Source of the DNA: Chloroflexus aurantiacus J-10-fl | GTDB taxonomy: Bacteria; Chloroflexota; Chloroflexia; Chloroflexales; Chloroflexaceae | DNA length: 64,000 nucleotides | Reading direction: 5' to 3' | Assembly (NCBI RefSeq): GCF_000018865.1 | Contig: NC_010175.1 | Location: forward strand, 4,526,001-4,590,000 | Shown here: positions 7,814-17,749 of the stretch, in pieces | Layout: each line of letters opens with the position of its first letter | How positions within the stretch are numbered: position 1 is the first letter of the stretch | Notes under the pieces: model-generated | What the model was told of the DNA's origin: nothing | Database searches by the model: none | Seen by the model: the letters and a program-made list of their open reading frames with translations, nothing else | Made by a program: the position numbers and the translations under genes

Positions 7814-10800
7814 CAGCAGAGCATTGCCCCGCAATGAAGGGGTTTGAAACAGGTTCAAAGATTAGTTCTCGGCGGATCGGTAATCCGTCAGCAGAGCATT
7901 GCCCCGCAATGAAGGGGTTTGAAACTCTCACTTTCTAGCGTAGCTAAAACTTGCCTGTACGAACAGCAGAGCATTGCCCCGCAATGAAGGGGTTTGAAAC
8001 GTAAACGCCGAAGTCGCCCACGTTCTCGGGCATACGACAGCAGAGCATTGCCCCGCAATGAAGGGGTTTGAAACGCGTGTGTGTGGTGTTACTCAGCCGG
8101 CTGGCCGTTGCAGCAGAGCATTGCCCCGCAATGAAGGGGTTTGAAACGTAACACCACACACACGCCCGGATCGTGACGCGCCATCCAGCAGAGCATTGCC
8201 CCGCAATGAAGGGGTTTGAAACTTGAGCGCGGGCTCGCGTCTACCGCGTCAGCCGCCTCCAGCAGAGCATTGCCCCGCAATGAAGGGGTTTGAAACCACG
8301 CAGCGTGACGGTGGCGATCTGGTGGCGCTGCCAGCAGAGCATTGCCCCGCAATGAAGGGGTTTGAAACTAACCATGGCGACCAGCAGCACGATGGCGTAC
8401 ATGGCGCAGCAGAGCATTGCCCCGCAATGAAGGGGTTTGAAACCTGAGACTACTTGTCGCTGGCGGCGGCCTCGAACTGGCAGCAGAGCATTGCCCCGCA
8501 ATGAAGGGGTTTGAAACTAACCATGGCGACCAGCAGCACGATGGCGTACATGGCGCAGCAGAGCATTGCCCCGCAATGAAGGGGTTTGAAACCTTACCAG
8601 CCAGCATGTAGAACAGCTTGGCCGGCACCTCAGCAGAGCATTGCCCCGCAATGAAGGGGTTTGAAACTTGATGGCGTACTTGACGAGCTTCTTGGTGTTC
8701 CAGCAGCAGAGCATTGCCCCGCAATGAAGGGGTTTGAAACAAGCAGTCCAGGTCGATGGTCTTGGGCGCGGCGTTGGCAGCAGAGCATTGCCCCGCAATG
8801 AAGGGGTTTGAAACGCGTGTCGCCGCCGCAGACCAGGTTGACGATCACCGCAGCAGAGCATTGCCCCGCAATGAAGGGGTTTGAAACTCGCTGGACGTCA
8901 CCGTGAAGCAGGATCATCGGCTTCAGCAGAGCATTGCCCCGCAATGAAGGGGTTTGAAACCGTTGAAGGTCTTGATCTCCTCGCCGTTGGCGAACACCAG
9001 CAGAGCATTGCCCCGCAATGAAGGGGTTTGAAACGTGCCATCGAACTCTTCCTCCGACTCCGACGCTTGTCGACAGCAGAGCATTGCCCCGCAATGAAGG
9101 GGTTTGAAACCCCCCATCGCGCGCAGGTCATCAGTGACGCTGTTGAGCAGCAGAGCATTGCCCCGCAATGAAGGGGTTTGAAACCCACGCAACCTCGCCA
9201 TTCACCATCCACCCCGTATAGCAGCAGAGCATTGCCCCGTAATGAAGGGGTTTGAAACGGAACCTAGGCGGCCTCGACAATCGCGTTGCGGCGGCAGCAG
9301 AGCATTGCCCCGCAATGAAGGGGTTTGAAACATCGATGCCGAAAGGCCTGCCGTTGGGCAGGCCTTTTCCAGCAGAGCATTGCCCCGCAATGAAGGGGTT
9401 TGAAACGCCAGAACCAGCATCACACCCAGCGGCATGAGCAGGCAGCAGAGCATTGCCCCGCAATGAAGGGGTTTGAAACGCGACCTCGGCGTAGACCGGG
9501 GCGGCGGAGAGCGACCAGCAGAGCATTGCCCCGCAATGAAGGGGTTTGAAACACGAGGGCCGTGCCGATCTGCTGGAGCCGGAGGTCGACAGCAGAGCAT
9601 TGCCCCGCAATGAAGGGGTTTGAAACACAGCCCCACGAACGCGCCAATGAACTGCGGGCAACTCAGCAGAGCATTGCCCCGCAATGAAGGGGTTTGAAAC
9701 GTCCTTGGGGCATAAGCCTCCGTGGACGCGGGTGAACCCAGCAGAGCATTGCCCCGCAATGAAGGGGTTTGAAACTTTTCTTGATCACGTCCCAGACGTC
9801 GCCGGGCATGGTCAGCAGAGCATTGCCCCGCAATGAAGGGGTTTGAAACACGTTCTCCTTGTCTCTAGCCTTGAAGGCTTTCAAACGGCAGCAGAGCATT
9901 GCCCCGCAATGAAGGGGTTTGAAACACTTACGGATACCTATGGATAACAAACGAACGGCGAGCAGCAGAGCATTGCCCCGCAATGAAGGGGTTTGAAACC
10001 TCAAAGTGGCTGATGATGTGCGCGCGGTGATGGGCCAGCAGAGCATTGCCCCGCAATGAAGGGGTTTGAAACTGGCGGCGATCTTGTCGCAAGAGTACCG
10101 CACTAGCGTACCCAGCAGAGCATTGCCCCGCAATGAAGGGGTTTGAAACGCAGGTGCAGTTTGCGCTTGATGTTACGATCAGTGCAGCAGAGCATTGCCC
10201 CGCAATGAAGGGGTTTGAAACCCAGGTAGCGGCAATTCCGGCGTACGACGGTGCAGCCGGCAGCAGAGCATTGCCCCGCAATGAAGGGGTTTGAAACACG
10301 ACCGACGACGGACGCGGAACTAGGCGGCCTCGACAGCAGAGCATTGCCCCGCAATGAAGGGGTTTGAAACCTGCGGCTGCGGCGCTGCCCACAGACGTCG
10401 TCCCCCGCAGCAGAGCATTGCCCCGCAATGAAGGGGTTTGAAACCTTGTCGAGCTCAATGAAGAGGCGGGGCAGGGAAGACAGCAGAGCATTGCCCCGCA
10501 ATGAAGGGGTTTGAAACATCGAGGTTGAGCACCGTGGGCAGCTCGCGCTCGAGGCAGCAGAGCATTGCCCCGCAATGAAGGGGTTTGAAACCCTATAGGA
10601 GGCTTGCCGACGTCCAGTACACCGGGGCCGCAGCAGAGCATTGCCCCGCAATGAAGGGGTTTGAAACAGCGGTCTTTGCTCCTTATCGATGATAACACAC
10701 GAGCAGCAGAGCATTGCCCCGCAATGAAGGGGTTTGAAACTCGGCGGCGAAACAGATAGTCCGCAGCCAGATAAATCAGCAGAGCATTGCCCCGCAATGA

Positions 10801-13800
10801 AGGGGTTTGAAACCGAAGATGCGGAACTGCGCGGCGAGAAGCACCACGGTCAGCAGAGCATTGCCCCGCAATGAAGGGGTTTGAAACTCGGTGGCGGTGA
10901 AGTTGTTCAGCACCCAGTTGGCTGCCAGCAGAGCATTGCCCCGCAATGAAGGGGTTTGAAACCGAGAGAATGCCGTAGTTCTCGGCGTCTCTCGAGAAGC
11001 AGCAGAGCATTGCCCCGCAATGAAGGGGTTTGAAACCTCTCGTATCGCAGTGAATCCCAAAGGGAGAGACGACAGCAGAGCATTGCCCCGCAATGAAGGG
11101 GTTTGAAACGTTTGGTTCCATCAGAACTACGAACCGGACTTCCGGCAGCAGAGCATTGCCCCGCAATGAAGGGGTTTGAAACCCCGACGTTGTAGTGCAT
11201 GGGAAGGAAGTGGTGACGGAACAGCAGAGCATTGCCCCGCAATGAAGGGGTTTGAAACAAAAGACGATGGACGGAGGACGCGGACGTGGCTAGCCAGCAG
11301 AGCATTGCCCCGCAATGAAGGGGTTTGAAACTCCTGTCACTGAGGGGGTTTAAACAAACCCCCGCGGATCAGCAGAGCATTGCCCCGCAATGAAGGGGTT
11401 TGAAACCTGACGATGCTCATAACCGAGACCTCCACGGGAGACTCAGCAGAGCATTGCCCCGCAATGAAGGGGTTTGAAACGACGCCACGGGCGACGACTT
11501 GTTGTCACACGCCGCTTCAGCAGAGCATTGCCCCGCAATGAAGGGGTTTGAAACGCGTTGCCGAGCACGTCGGCCATCACGCCCTTCATAAACAGCAGAG
11601 CATTGCCCCGCAATGAAGGGGTTTGAAACCACGCAGCGTGACGGTGGCGATCTGGTGGCGCTGCCAGCAGAGCATTGCCCCGCAATGAAGGGGTTTGAAA
11701 CATGATTCATGCGCGCACCGTGTCTCGCCGTTGCGAGGGCAGCAGAGCATTGCCCCGCAATGAAGGGGTTTGAAACACCGTCTTGCGAACTCGCCGCATC
11801 CTTGGAAGGATGCCAGCAGAGCATTGCCCCGCAATGAAGGGGTTTGAAACTCGAAAGGCATCATCTCGCCAAACCCCGCGACCCCCCAGCAGAGCATTGC
11901 CCCGCAATGAAGGGGTTTGAAACTTTATTGTCCAATCGCGTGCGCGTGCGTGTGCTAGACAGCAGAGCATTGCCCCGCAATGAAGGGGTTTGAAACCCTC
12001 AACGGTGGGGCGATCCAGGATGCCGAAGTCGCCGCAGCAGAGCATTGCCCCGCAATGAAGGGGTTTGAAACTAAGGAGTGCCTATGCCCCAAAACTAGCG
12101 TTTGGCAACAGCAGAGCATTGCCCCGCAATGAAGGGGTTTGAAACCCGTTACGTGCGTGCGATGGCCTCGCCACGCTACTTACAGCAGAGCATTGCCCCG
12201 CAATGAAGGGGTTTGAAACGCCCGTGACCTCGTACTTCTCTACCATCGCCGGGATCTCCAGCAGAGCATTGCCCCGCAATGAAGGGGTTTGAAACCCACG
12301 ACGCTACCGGGGTAGCCGTCGCGGTCGCCGTTGCAGCAGAGCATTGCCCCGCAATGAAGGGGTTTGAAACGGGTCCGCCTTTCTTTTTTCTTATTCTTTT
12401 CTGCCTCCAGCAGAGCATTGCCCCGCAATGAAGGGGTTTGAAACTCCGCCTCATCGTAGAAGCCGAACGTCCTGATGTCGTCAGCAGAGCATTGCCCCGC
12501 AATGAAGGGGTTTGAAACTTCTCGCCGTCCGCGTAGACGTACACCGTGCCGGCGTGCCAGCAGAGCATTGCCCCGCAATGAAGGGGTTTGAAACAAGCAC
12601 TCGGGGCACGTGTCGGAGTTCGACACGTCGCAGCAGAGCATTGCCCCGCAATGAAGGGGTTTGAAACACGACGGACGTGGCTAGAAGGTCTTGGCGAGCG
12701 AGGCCAGCAGAGCATTGCCCCGCAATGAAGGGGTTTGAAACATCCCGGAGGATGTGGGTGAACCTACTGCCGGACACAACCAGCAGAGCATTGCCCCGCA
12801 ATGAAGGGGTTTGAAACAATGATCAGGACAACCCCGAGAAGCTGGGCGGCGCCATCAGCAGAGCATTGCCCCGCAATGAAGGGGTTTGAAACCTGCGGAG
12901 CATCGTTTACGGCGTGGACTACCCGGGTATCAGCAGAGCATTGCCCCGCAATGAAGGGGTTTGAAACACGACGGACGTGGCTAGAAGGTCTTGGCGAGCG
13001 AGGCCAGCAGAGCATTGCCCCGCAATGAAGGGGTTTGAAACATCCCGGAGGATGTGGGTGAACCTACTGCCGGACACAACCAGCAGAGCATTGCCCCGCA
13101 ATGAAGGGGTTTGAAACACGACAAAGAGCAAGAGCGTGATCAGCGTCGCGATCCAGCAGAGCATTGCCCCGCAATGAAGGGGTTTGAAACACGACCGGGG
13201 CCGCGGTGGGCTCGGCCGCGGCGGACCAGCAGAGCATTGCCCCGCAATGAAGGGGTTTGAAACTTGCCGTCGCTGTCGTTGTCGTAGAACCAGAGGCCGA
13301 CAGCAGAGCATTGCCCCGCAATGAAGGGGTTTGAAACATGCCGAGGAGCAGAGCCCCCGCCACCACGACCGAGATCAGCAGAGCATTGCCCCGCAATGAA
13401 GGGGTTTGAAACAGCAGCTACTTCTGGTCGCAGCCGCCCATCGTCTCGTTCAGCAGAGCATTGCCCCGCAATGAAGGGGTTTGAAACGCGAAGTCCTGGC
13501 CCCTGCGGTCGTACTCGCTGACGAGCAGCAGAGCATTGCCCCGCAATGAAGGGGTTTGAAACCTCATCATCTGCACCTTGCCCTGGTCGAGCGTGGCGGC
13601 CGCAGCAGAGCATTGCCCCGCAATGAAGGGGTTTGAAACGTCTGTAGGGGCGACGCATGCGTCGCCCCTACATGCCCCAGTAGCGCAGTACCTCGTAATA
13701 AAGGGGTTTGAAACTGATCCAAGATATAATGATGGTCGAAGTTACGATCATCAGCAGCACGAGTGCCCCGCCATGAAGGGGTTTAAAACCCGATCAGCCT

Positions 13801-14010
13801 ACACAACATCCGTCGTATACCCTTCCCGGCAGCGCAGTGCCCCGCCACGAAGGGGTTTGAAACCCAATTCTCTGTCGTGGTCGCGGTGTGCCCCCTAGAG
13901 GCCGCAGCAGTGCCCCGCCAAGAAGGGGTTTGAAACCCGTCCGTGTGTCTGCATTGAAAATGTTGACCCAATTCACCAGCGCATTGCCCCGCAATGAAGG
14001 GGTTTGAAAC
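7814..14010 (+). CRISPR. CRISPR array, 84 repeats and 83 spacers
   Basis: The 37-bp repeat begins CAGCAGAGCATTGCCCCG and ends GGGGTTTGAAAC. Repeats 1-79 (7814-13639) are identical except repeat 20, which has one C-to-T change at 9240. Repeats 80-84 (13678-14010) are degenerate, as expected at the old trailer end. Spacers are 35-40 bp. The 3' end TTTGAAAC fits the known 5' handle of crRNAs, so transcription is plus-strand from the left. The repeat can fold through ATTGCCCCGCAAT. Identical spacers: 7 and 52; 8 and 10; 66-67 and 70-71. Repeat length, spacer length and the adjacent RT and CARF genes fit a type III system, but no effector gene is in view. Confidence 0.99.
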
Positions 14011-14220
14011 GTCACACAATGCCCGGTAGGGCGCATGTTCTGTGCCTCTGCCGATGTTACCCGATGTGGTTCTTCTTCTGCTTCCACTTGCGCTATGCAA
14101 CCCCACACTTTGAGTCGCCTGCGGCATTGGAGTGGAGAAAACTATCAGTAGCGACGTAGCTTGCTACTTCCTTCTTTTGTACAGTAAATGATCACTTCTC
14201 CTGCGCGATACCTCAAATCT

Positions 14221-14229
14221 TGCTATACT
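14221..14229 (+). promoter_or_regulatory. Extended -10 promoter of the beta-propeller gene
   Basis: TGCTATACT (TG-n-TATACT) lies 37 bp upstream of ATG 14266, with no clear -35. The 255 bp after the array hold nothing else I recognise. Confidence 0.45.
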
Positions 14230-14265
14230 ACATAACACATAGATCGCGTTGGAAAGGAGCCGGGC

Positions 14266-15531
14266 ATGGCCGCTCGTCGCATTTTGCTGACGATTATCGG
14301 GCTGTTGAGTGTGGTGATCCTGATAGGGAGTTTGAGCGCCGGGGTGGTTGCTTTTCTGCTCATAACCAATCGCCCTGTCGATCAGAAGTTACTGGTACTG
14401 GGGCCAAACCGCCGTCTCGCTATTGTTGATCGCCAGGGTGTGGCTCAGGTACTGGCCGAGGATGCCAGCCCCGAATTGTTTCGCTATCCTGCGCTGGCCC
14501 CTGATGGAAGCCGGGTGGCGTATATCAGTCAACAGGGGAATACGAGCGTTCTCCGCGTCATACATTTGCAGAGTGGTACACGGACTGAGTTGTATCGCTC
14601 AACGACCAATCCACCACTCTACATGGTCTGGTCTCCCGATGGTCGGTATCTGTCGTTTCTCTCGAATCGTGGTGTCGGTGGTTTGGGGGTGCATATTGTG
14701 CCGTCCGATGGTTCCAGAGATGCGGAGTTGATCAGTGTTTCACCCAGTTCGCTCTACGTCGCCTGGCAGCCCAATAGCTCTTCGTTGCTGGTTCATATCG
14801 GTGGCTCGATATTTGAAGATGGCCGTGTGATTACGGTGCAGCCCGGTCGGCAGCAGCCACTACACGAGGTGACCGACCCAGGTTTCTTCCAAGTGCCGGC
14901 CTGGAGTGTTGATGGCGAGAGTTTTTTCTATGTCGCTCAACCACCGATTGAGGGGCCACCAACGGTGGATAAGGTTGAGAGTGTGTTGACGCGGGTGAAG
15001 GTTGGTGAGATGCAGCCACAGGTGTTGGCCCGTGAACCGATGGCGGCAATTATCTTCGGTCGTTCACCACAAAGCGATGAGATTGCGTATACGACGGTCG
15101 GTCCCGATGGTTTCGGTCCTTTGAAGCTGGTGGCATTGGATGGTTCGGTACGCACGCTTTCGGCAGCCGATGATGATGTGGTGGCCTTTTTCTGGTCGCC
15201 TGACGGTCAGCAGATCGCCTACCTCACGCCAGCCGGTCGTTCGGACAGTGGCTTGACCCAGTTACGCTGGCAGTTGGTCGGACGGGAAGGGAATAATCCG
15301 CGCACGCTGACCACCTTTACCCCCAGTCAGGAGTTTCTCGCTCAGATCAATTTTTTCGATGCCTATGCCCTGTCGTTCGATCTCTGGTCGAGCGATGGTC
15401 ATGCCCTGGTGTATGGCACGAATGATGGTGTGTATGTGTTCGATATTCGGCGCGGAACCGCTGTGCGGCGGAGTGATGGTGTGCTGGGGATGTGGATTGG
15501 GGGGAGGGAGGAAGTGGGAGATAGGAGATAG
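14266..15531 (+). CDS. Membrane-anchored TolB/WD40-like beta-propeller protein
   Basis: 421 residues. One N-terminal membrane segment (RILLTIIGLLSVVILIGS...VVAFLLI, residues ~4-36) anchors an extracytoplasmic propeller. Repeated blade motifs such as ALAPDGSRVAYIS, VWSPDGRYLSFLS and FWSPDGQQIAYLT are typical of TolB-like PD40 repeats. The start has GGAAAGGAG upstream. The last ~10 codons (GGREEVGDRR) run into a purine-rich heptamer repeat, so the natural C terminus may have been extended by repeat expansion. The function is unknown; such proteins usually act in surface binding or cell-envelope scaffolding. Confidence 0.75.
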   Translation: MAARRILLTIIGLLSVVILIGSLSAGVVAFLLITNRPVDQKLLVLGPNRRLAIVDRQGVAQVLAEDASPELFRYPALAPDGSRVAYISQQGNTSVLRVIHLQSGTRTELYRSTTNPPLYMVWSPDGRYLSFLSNRGVGGLGVHIVPSDGSRDAELISVSPSSLYVAWQPNSSSLLVHIGGSIFEDGRVITVQPGRQQPLHEVTDPGFFQVPAWSVDGESFFYVAQPPIEGPPTVDKVESVLTRVKVGEMQPQVLAREPMAAIIFGRSPQSDEIAYTTVGPDGFGPLKLVALDGSVRTLSAADDDVVAFFWSPDGQQIAYLTPAGRSDSGLTQLRWQLVGREGNNPRTLTTFTPSQEFLAQINFFDAYALSFDLWSSDGHALVYGTNDGVYVFDIRRGTAVRRSDGVLGMWIGGREEVGDRR

Positions 15532-15720
15532 AAGATAGGAGATAGAAGGTGGGGAGGAGAGAGGAGATAGGAGATAGAAGATAGGAGATAGAAGATAGGA
15601 GATAGAAGATAGGAGATAGAAGATAGGAGATAGAAGGTGGGGAGGAGAGAGGAGATAGAAGGTAGGGAGAAGATAGGAGATAGTAAGGTAGGGAGGAGAC
15701 AGGAGGGAGGAGAGAGGTAA
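15500..15720. repeat. Purine-rich heptanucleotide tandem repeat
   Basis: Alternating GGAGATA and GAAGATA units, with GGTGGGGAGGAGA interruptions. The related tract 22334-22432 has the same heptamers on the opposite strand. The stretch to 15815 contains no gene. Confidence 0.9.
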
Positions 15721-15815
15721 TAGAGGTGAAGCGTGCGCGGTCATGGTATTGTTGTTGATGTTGTGAGGGCCGGTACAGATTGAAGTCGGTTTAAGGCTGC
15801 GCATGCAGGATGTAT

Positions 15816-17042
15816 CTAGGTGATTGTGCGTAGGGTGAGTGTGCTGAATGTTGCAGTAGTTGGGTTGCGTTCAGCCCGTACCAGCAAGCCATAGCGCGGA
15901 TCAGGGTTCAGGGAGGTTATGGTCAGTGTGTCAACGACCTGATCGTTGATCTGGAGGGCAATGGTTTGATCGGTAAGCCGTACTGTTAAGCGATTTGATC
16001 GTGCGAGGCTAATGGTTCCCTCGGCAAGAACGCTGCGCTGTTCGTTGTTGCGTTCGTCGCAGCGGTATTGCCCCTGCGCAGGGTTGATCAGAAAACTGAT
16101 GTATCGTTGCGGGCTGTTGAACCAGAACATTAGCCCGGCCCAGTCGCCGGCAACGCTGACCTCTACCTCGATCACCATCTCGCTACCAATTGGCGATGTT
16201 TGAAATGCCCAGATGTCGCCTAATCCGGCGTTAGCCTGAATGATATAACGTCCATCGCGTGCCCCAACACTCCAGCCGTTGCCGTTGGTTATCGGCCAGT
16301 CGCTGTTAGGGCCAAAATCGGCCTGATAGACTACCGTCCCGCCGGTTATCCCTGTCGTCGGTGAGGGCGCCGCAGTCGGCGATGGCACCGCAGTCGGCGA
16401 TGGCGCTGCGGTCGGCGACGCCGCCGCTGTCGGTGATGGAGCAGTGGTCGGCGATGGTGCCACGGTCGGTGACGGCACTGCTGTCGCTTCTTCGGCGACT
16501 GCTGTGGCAACTGGTGAACGGGTAGCTTCCGCCTCTTGCAATTGTCGCCAACCAAACCAGCCCAGTAGAGCTACTGCCACTCCGCCGAAGGCCACAGTAA
16601 GAACGTTGCGCCGCGAGAATGTGCGCGAGGTGCTAACCGCTGTCGGCTTCAGGTCTGCTTCCAGGCCGGCAATGAGGTCGGCACAGTCGCGGTACCAGGG
16701 GTTGATCCGTTGCAGTTCACGCAGTGTCGCCAGGGCCTGCAAACGGCGTCCGGCTGCCAGATGCTCTTGCGCTTTGGCGTATAATTCAGCCTGATAGTTA
16801 CGTGGTGTTGATGTCGCAATAACAGGCGATGGCCGTCGCCGACGCAGATTCTGGTATGCCTGATTGATCCGCCTCGCCCGTCGTGCTGCGTAAGCCTGTT
16901 CGTCAGGTGAAGCGCCGGCAAACCGATCAGGATGGTAGATGCTGATCTGTTTGAGATACGCCTGTTTTATTTCTGCCGGTGTCGCACCGGGTTGGACACC
17001 GAGGATGGCATAGTCATCGAGTTGTTCAAAATCGTCGTTCAC
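15816..17042 (-). CDS. J-domain membrane protein with extracytoplasmic lectin-like domain
   Basis: 408 residues with a GTG start at 17042, chosen for the AAAGGGGG six bases upstream and because it begins just before the J domain. Residues ~8-70 form a DnaJ-type J domain (YAILGVQPGATPAEIKQAYLKQ...YHPDRF, HPD at 37-39). A helical TPR-like stretch follows (AQEHLAAGRRLQALATLREL), then one membrane segment (VLTVAFGGVAVALLGWFGW), then a tandem PSPTAAPSPT linker, then a ~170-residue beta-rich domain (DFGPNSDWPITNGNGWSV...LTVRLTDQTIALQINDQVV) like concanavalin-type lectin/glucanase folds. A cytosolic J domain tethered to an external carbohydrate-binding-like domain is unusual. It may recruit Hsp70 to the membrane (inference). 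Confidence 0.75.
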   Translation of the reverse strand: MNDDFEQLDDYAILGVQPGATPAEIKQAYLKQISIYHPDRFAGASPDEQAYAARRARRINQAYQNLRRRRPSPVIATSTPRNYQAELYAKAQEHLAAGRRLQALATLRELQRINPWYRDCADLIAGLEADLKPTAVSTSRTFSRRNVLTVAFGGVAVALLGWFGWRQLQEAEATRSPVATAVAEEATAVPSPTVAPSPTTAPSPTAAASPTAAPSPTAVPSPTAAPSPTTGITGGTVVYQADFGPNSDWPITNGNGWSVGARDGRYIIQANAGLGDIWAFQTSPIGSEMVIEVEVSVAGDWAGLMFWFNSPQRYISFLINPAQGQYRCDERNNEQRSVLAEGTISLARSNRLTVRLTDQTIALQINDQVVDTLTITSLNPDPRYGLLVRAERNPTTATFSTLTLRTIT

Positions 17043-17125
17043 ACGTCCCCCTTTCGCGCGGGGTATTATAGCATGAGGTAGTGAGCAGAGTACGCAGGCT
17101 ATTCCGATTGATGGAGAGGAGATCA

Positions 17126-17542
17126 ATGCCAAACTATTGGTTATTGAAAACGGAACCGACGGTCTACAGTTTTGCCGATCTGGTGCGTGAAGGTCGTACC
17201 GTTTGGGATGGGGTGAGCAATAATGTTGCTCTGAAACATATGCGCGAGATGCGCAGCGGTGACGAGGCGCTGATCTACCACACCGGCGATGAACGGCAGG
17301 CTGTTGGTCTGGCGCAAGTCGTCAGCGATCCCTATCCCGACCCCAAACAGAGTGATCCGCGTCTGATCGTGGTTGATGTTGTACCGTTGCGGGCGTTGCC
17401 TCATCCGGTTTCACTGAATGATATCAAAGCTGATCCTTTTTTTGCCGATTTTGCCCTGGTGCGCCAGGGGCGACTCTCGGTTGTACCGGTGAGTGCTGCA
17501 CAGTGGGAGCGTCTTTTGGCGATGGCAGAAGGACGTGGGTGA
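17126..17542 (+). CDS. EVE-domain protein
   Basis: 138 residues. Start 17126 was chosen for GGAGAGGAGATCA directly upstream and because MPNYWLLKTEPTVYSF is the conserved EVE N terminus. Other family features are WDGVSNNVALKHMREMRSGDEALIYHTG and the C-terminal LVRQGRLSVVPVSAAQWERL. EVE domains share the PUA/YTH fold and bind modified nucleobases in RNA or DNA. It is a complete single-domain protein and stands alone, divergent from the J-domain gene. Confidence 0.9.
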   Translation: MPNYWLLKTEPTVYSFADLVREGRTVWDGVSNNVALKHMREMRSGDEALIYHTGDERQAVGLAQVVSDPYPDPKQSDPRLIVVDVVPLRALPHPVSLNDIKADPFFADFALVRQGRLSVVPVSAAQWERLLAMAEGRG

Positions 17543-17562
17543 TAATAACGAACACAAAATTA

Positions 17563-17571
17563 TGGTATACT
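17563..17571 (+). promoter_or_regulatory. Extended -10 promoter of the two-component operon
   Basis: TGGTATACT (TG-n-TATACT), with no good -35. It gives a ~170-nt 5' untranslated region containing two CCTGTCGTTA direct repeats (near 17629 and 17651), possible operator half-sites. Confidence 0.45.
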
Positions 17572-17749
17572 TCACGATACGAATAGGAAATGTTCCATCC
17601 TGATACCTGACCGCTACGCGCAGACGAAACCTGTCGTTACGTTCTGCGTACCTGTCGTTAACGGTCACGAGTATCACGGATAGAAAACGCCGTATATCCC
17701 CGTATAACAGCGTCCATTGCATCCATTGAAGGAAGCAAGGAGTGCTGCA

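Noticed and set aside
7652-7858. Upstream extension of the large WYL protein into repeat 1
   Set aside because: The extension starts inside the first CRISPR repeat and crosses the leader promoter. ATG 7651 has a ribosome binding site.
7944-13658. Many long minus-strand reading frames across the CRISPR array
   Set aside because: The repeat has no stop in any minus-strand frame (it reads FQTPSLRGNALL, VSNPFIAGQCSA or FKPLHCGAMLC), so open frames arise automatically. They are not genes.
15262-15804. 180-residue minus-strand frame rich in LLSPISYLL
   Set aside because: Translation of the purine-rich heptamer tract and antisense of the propeller gene.
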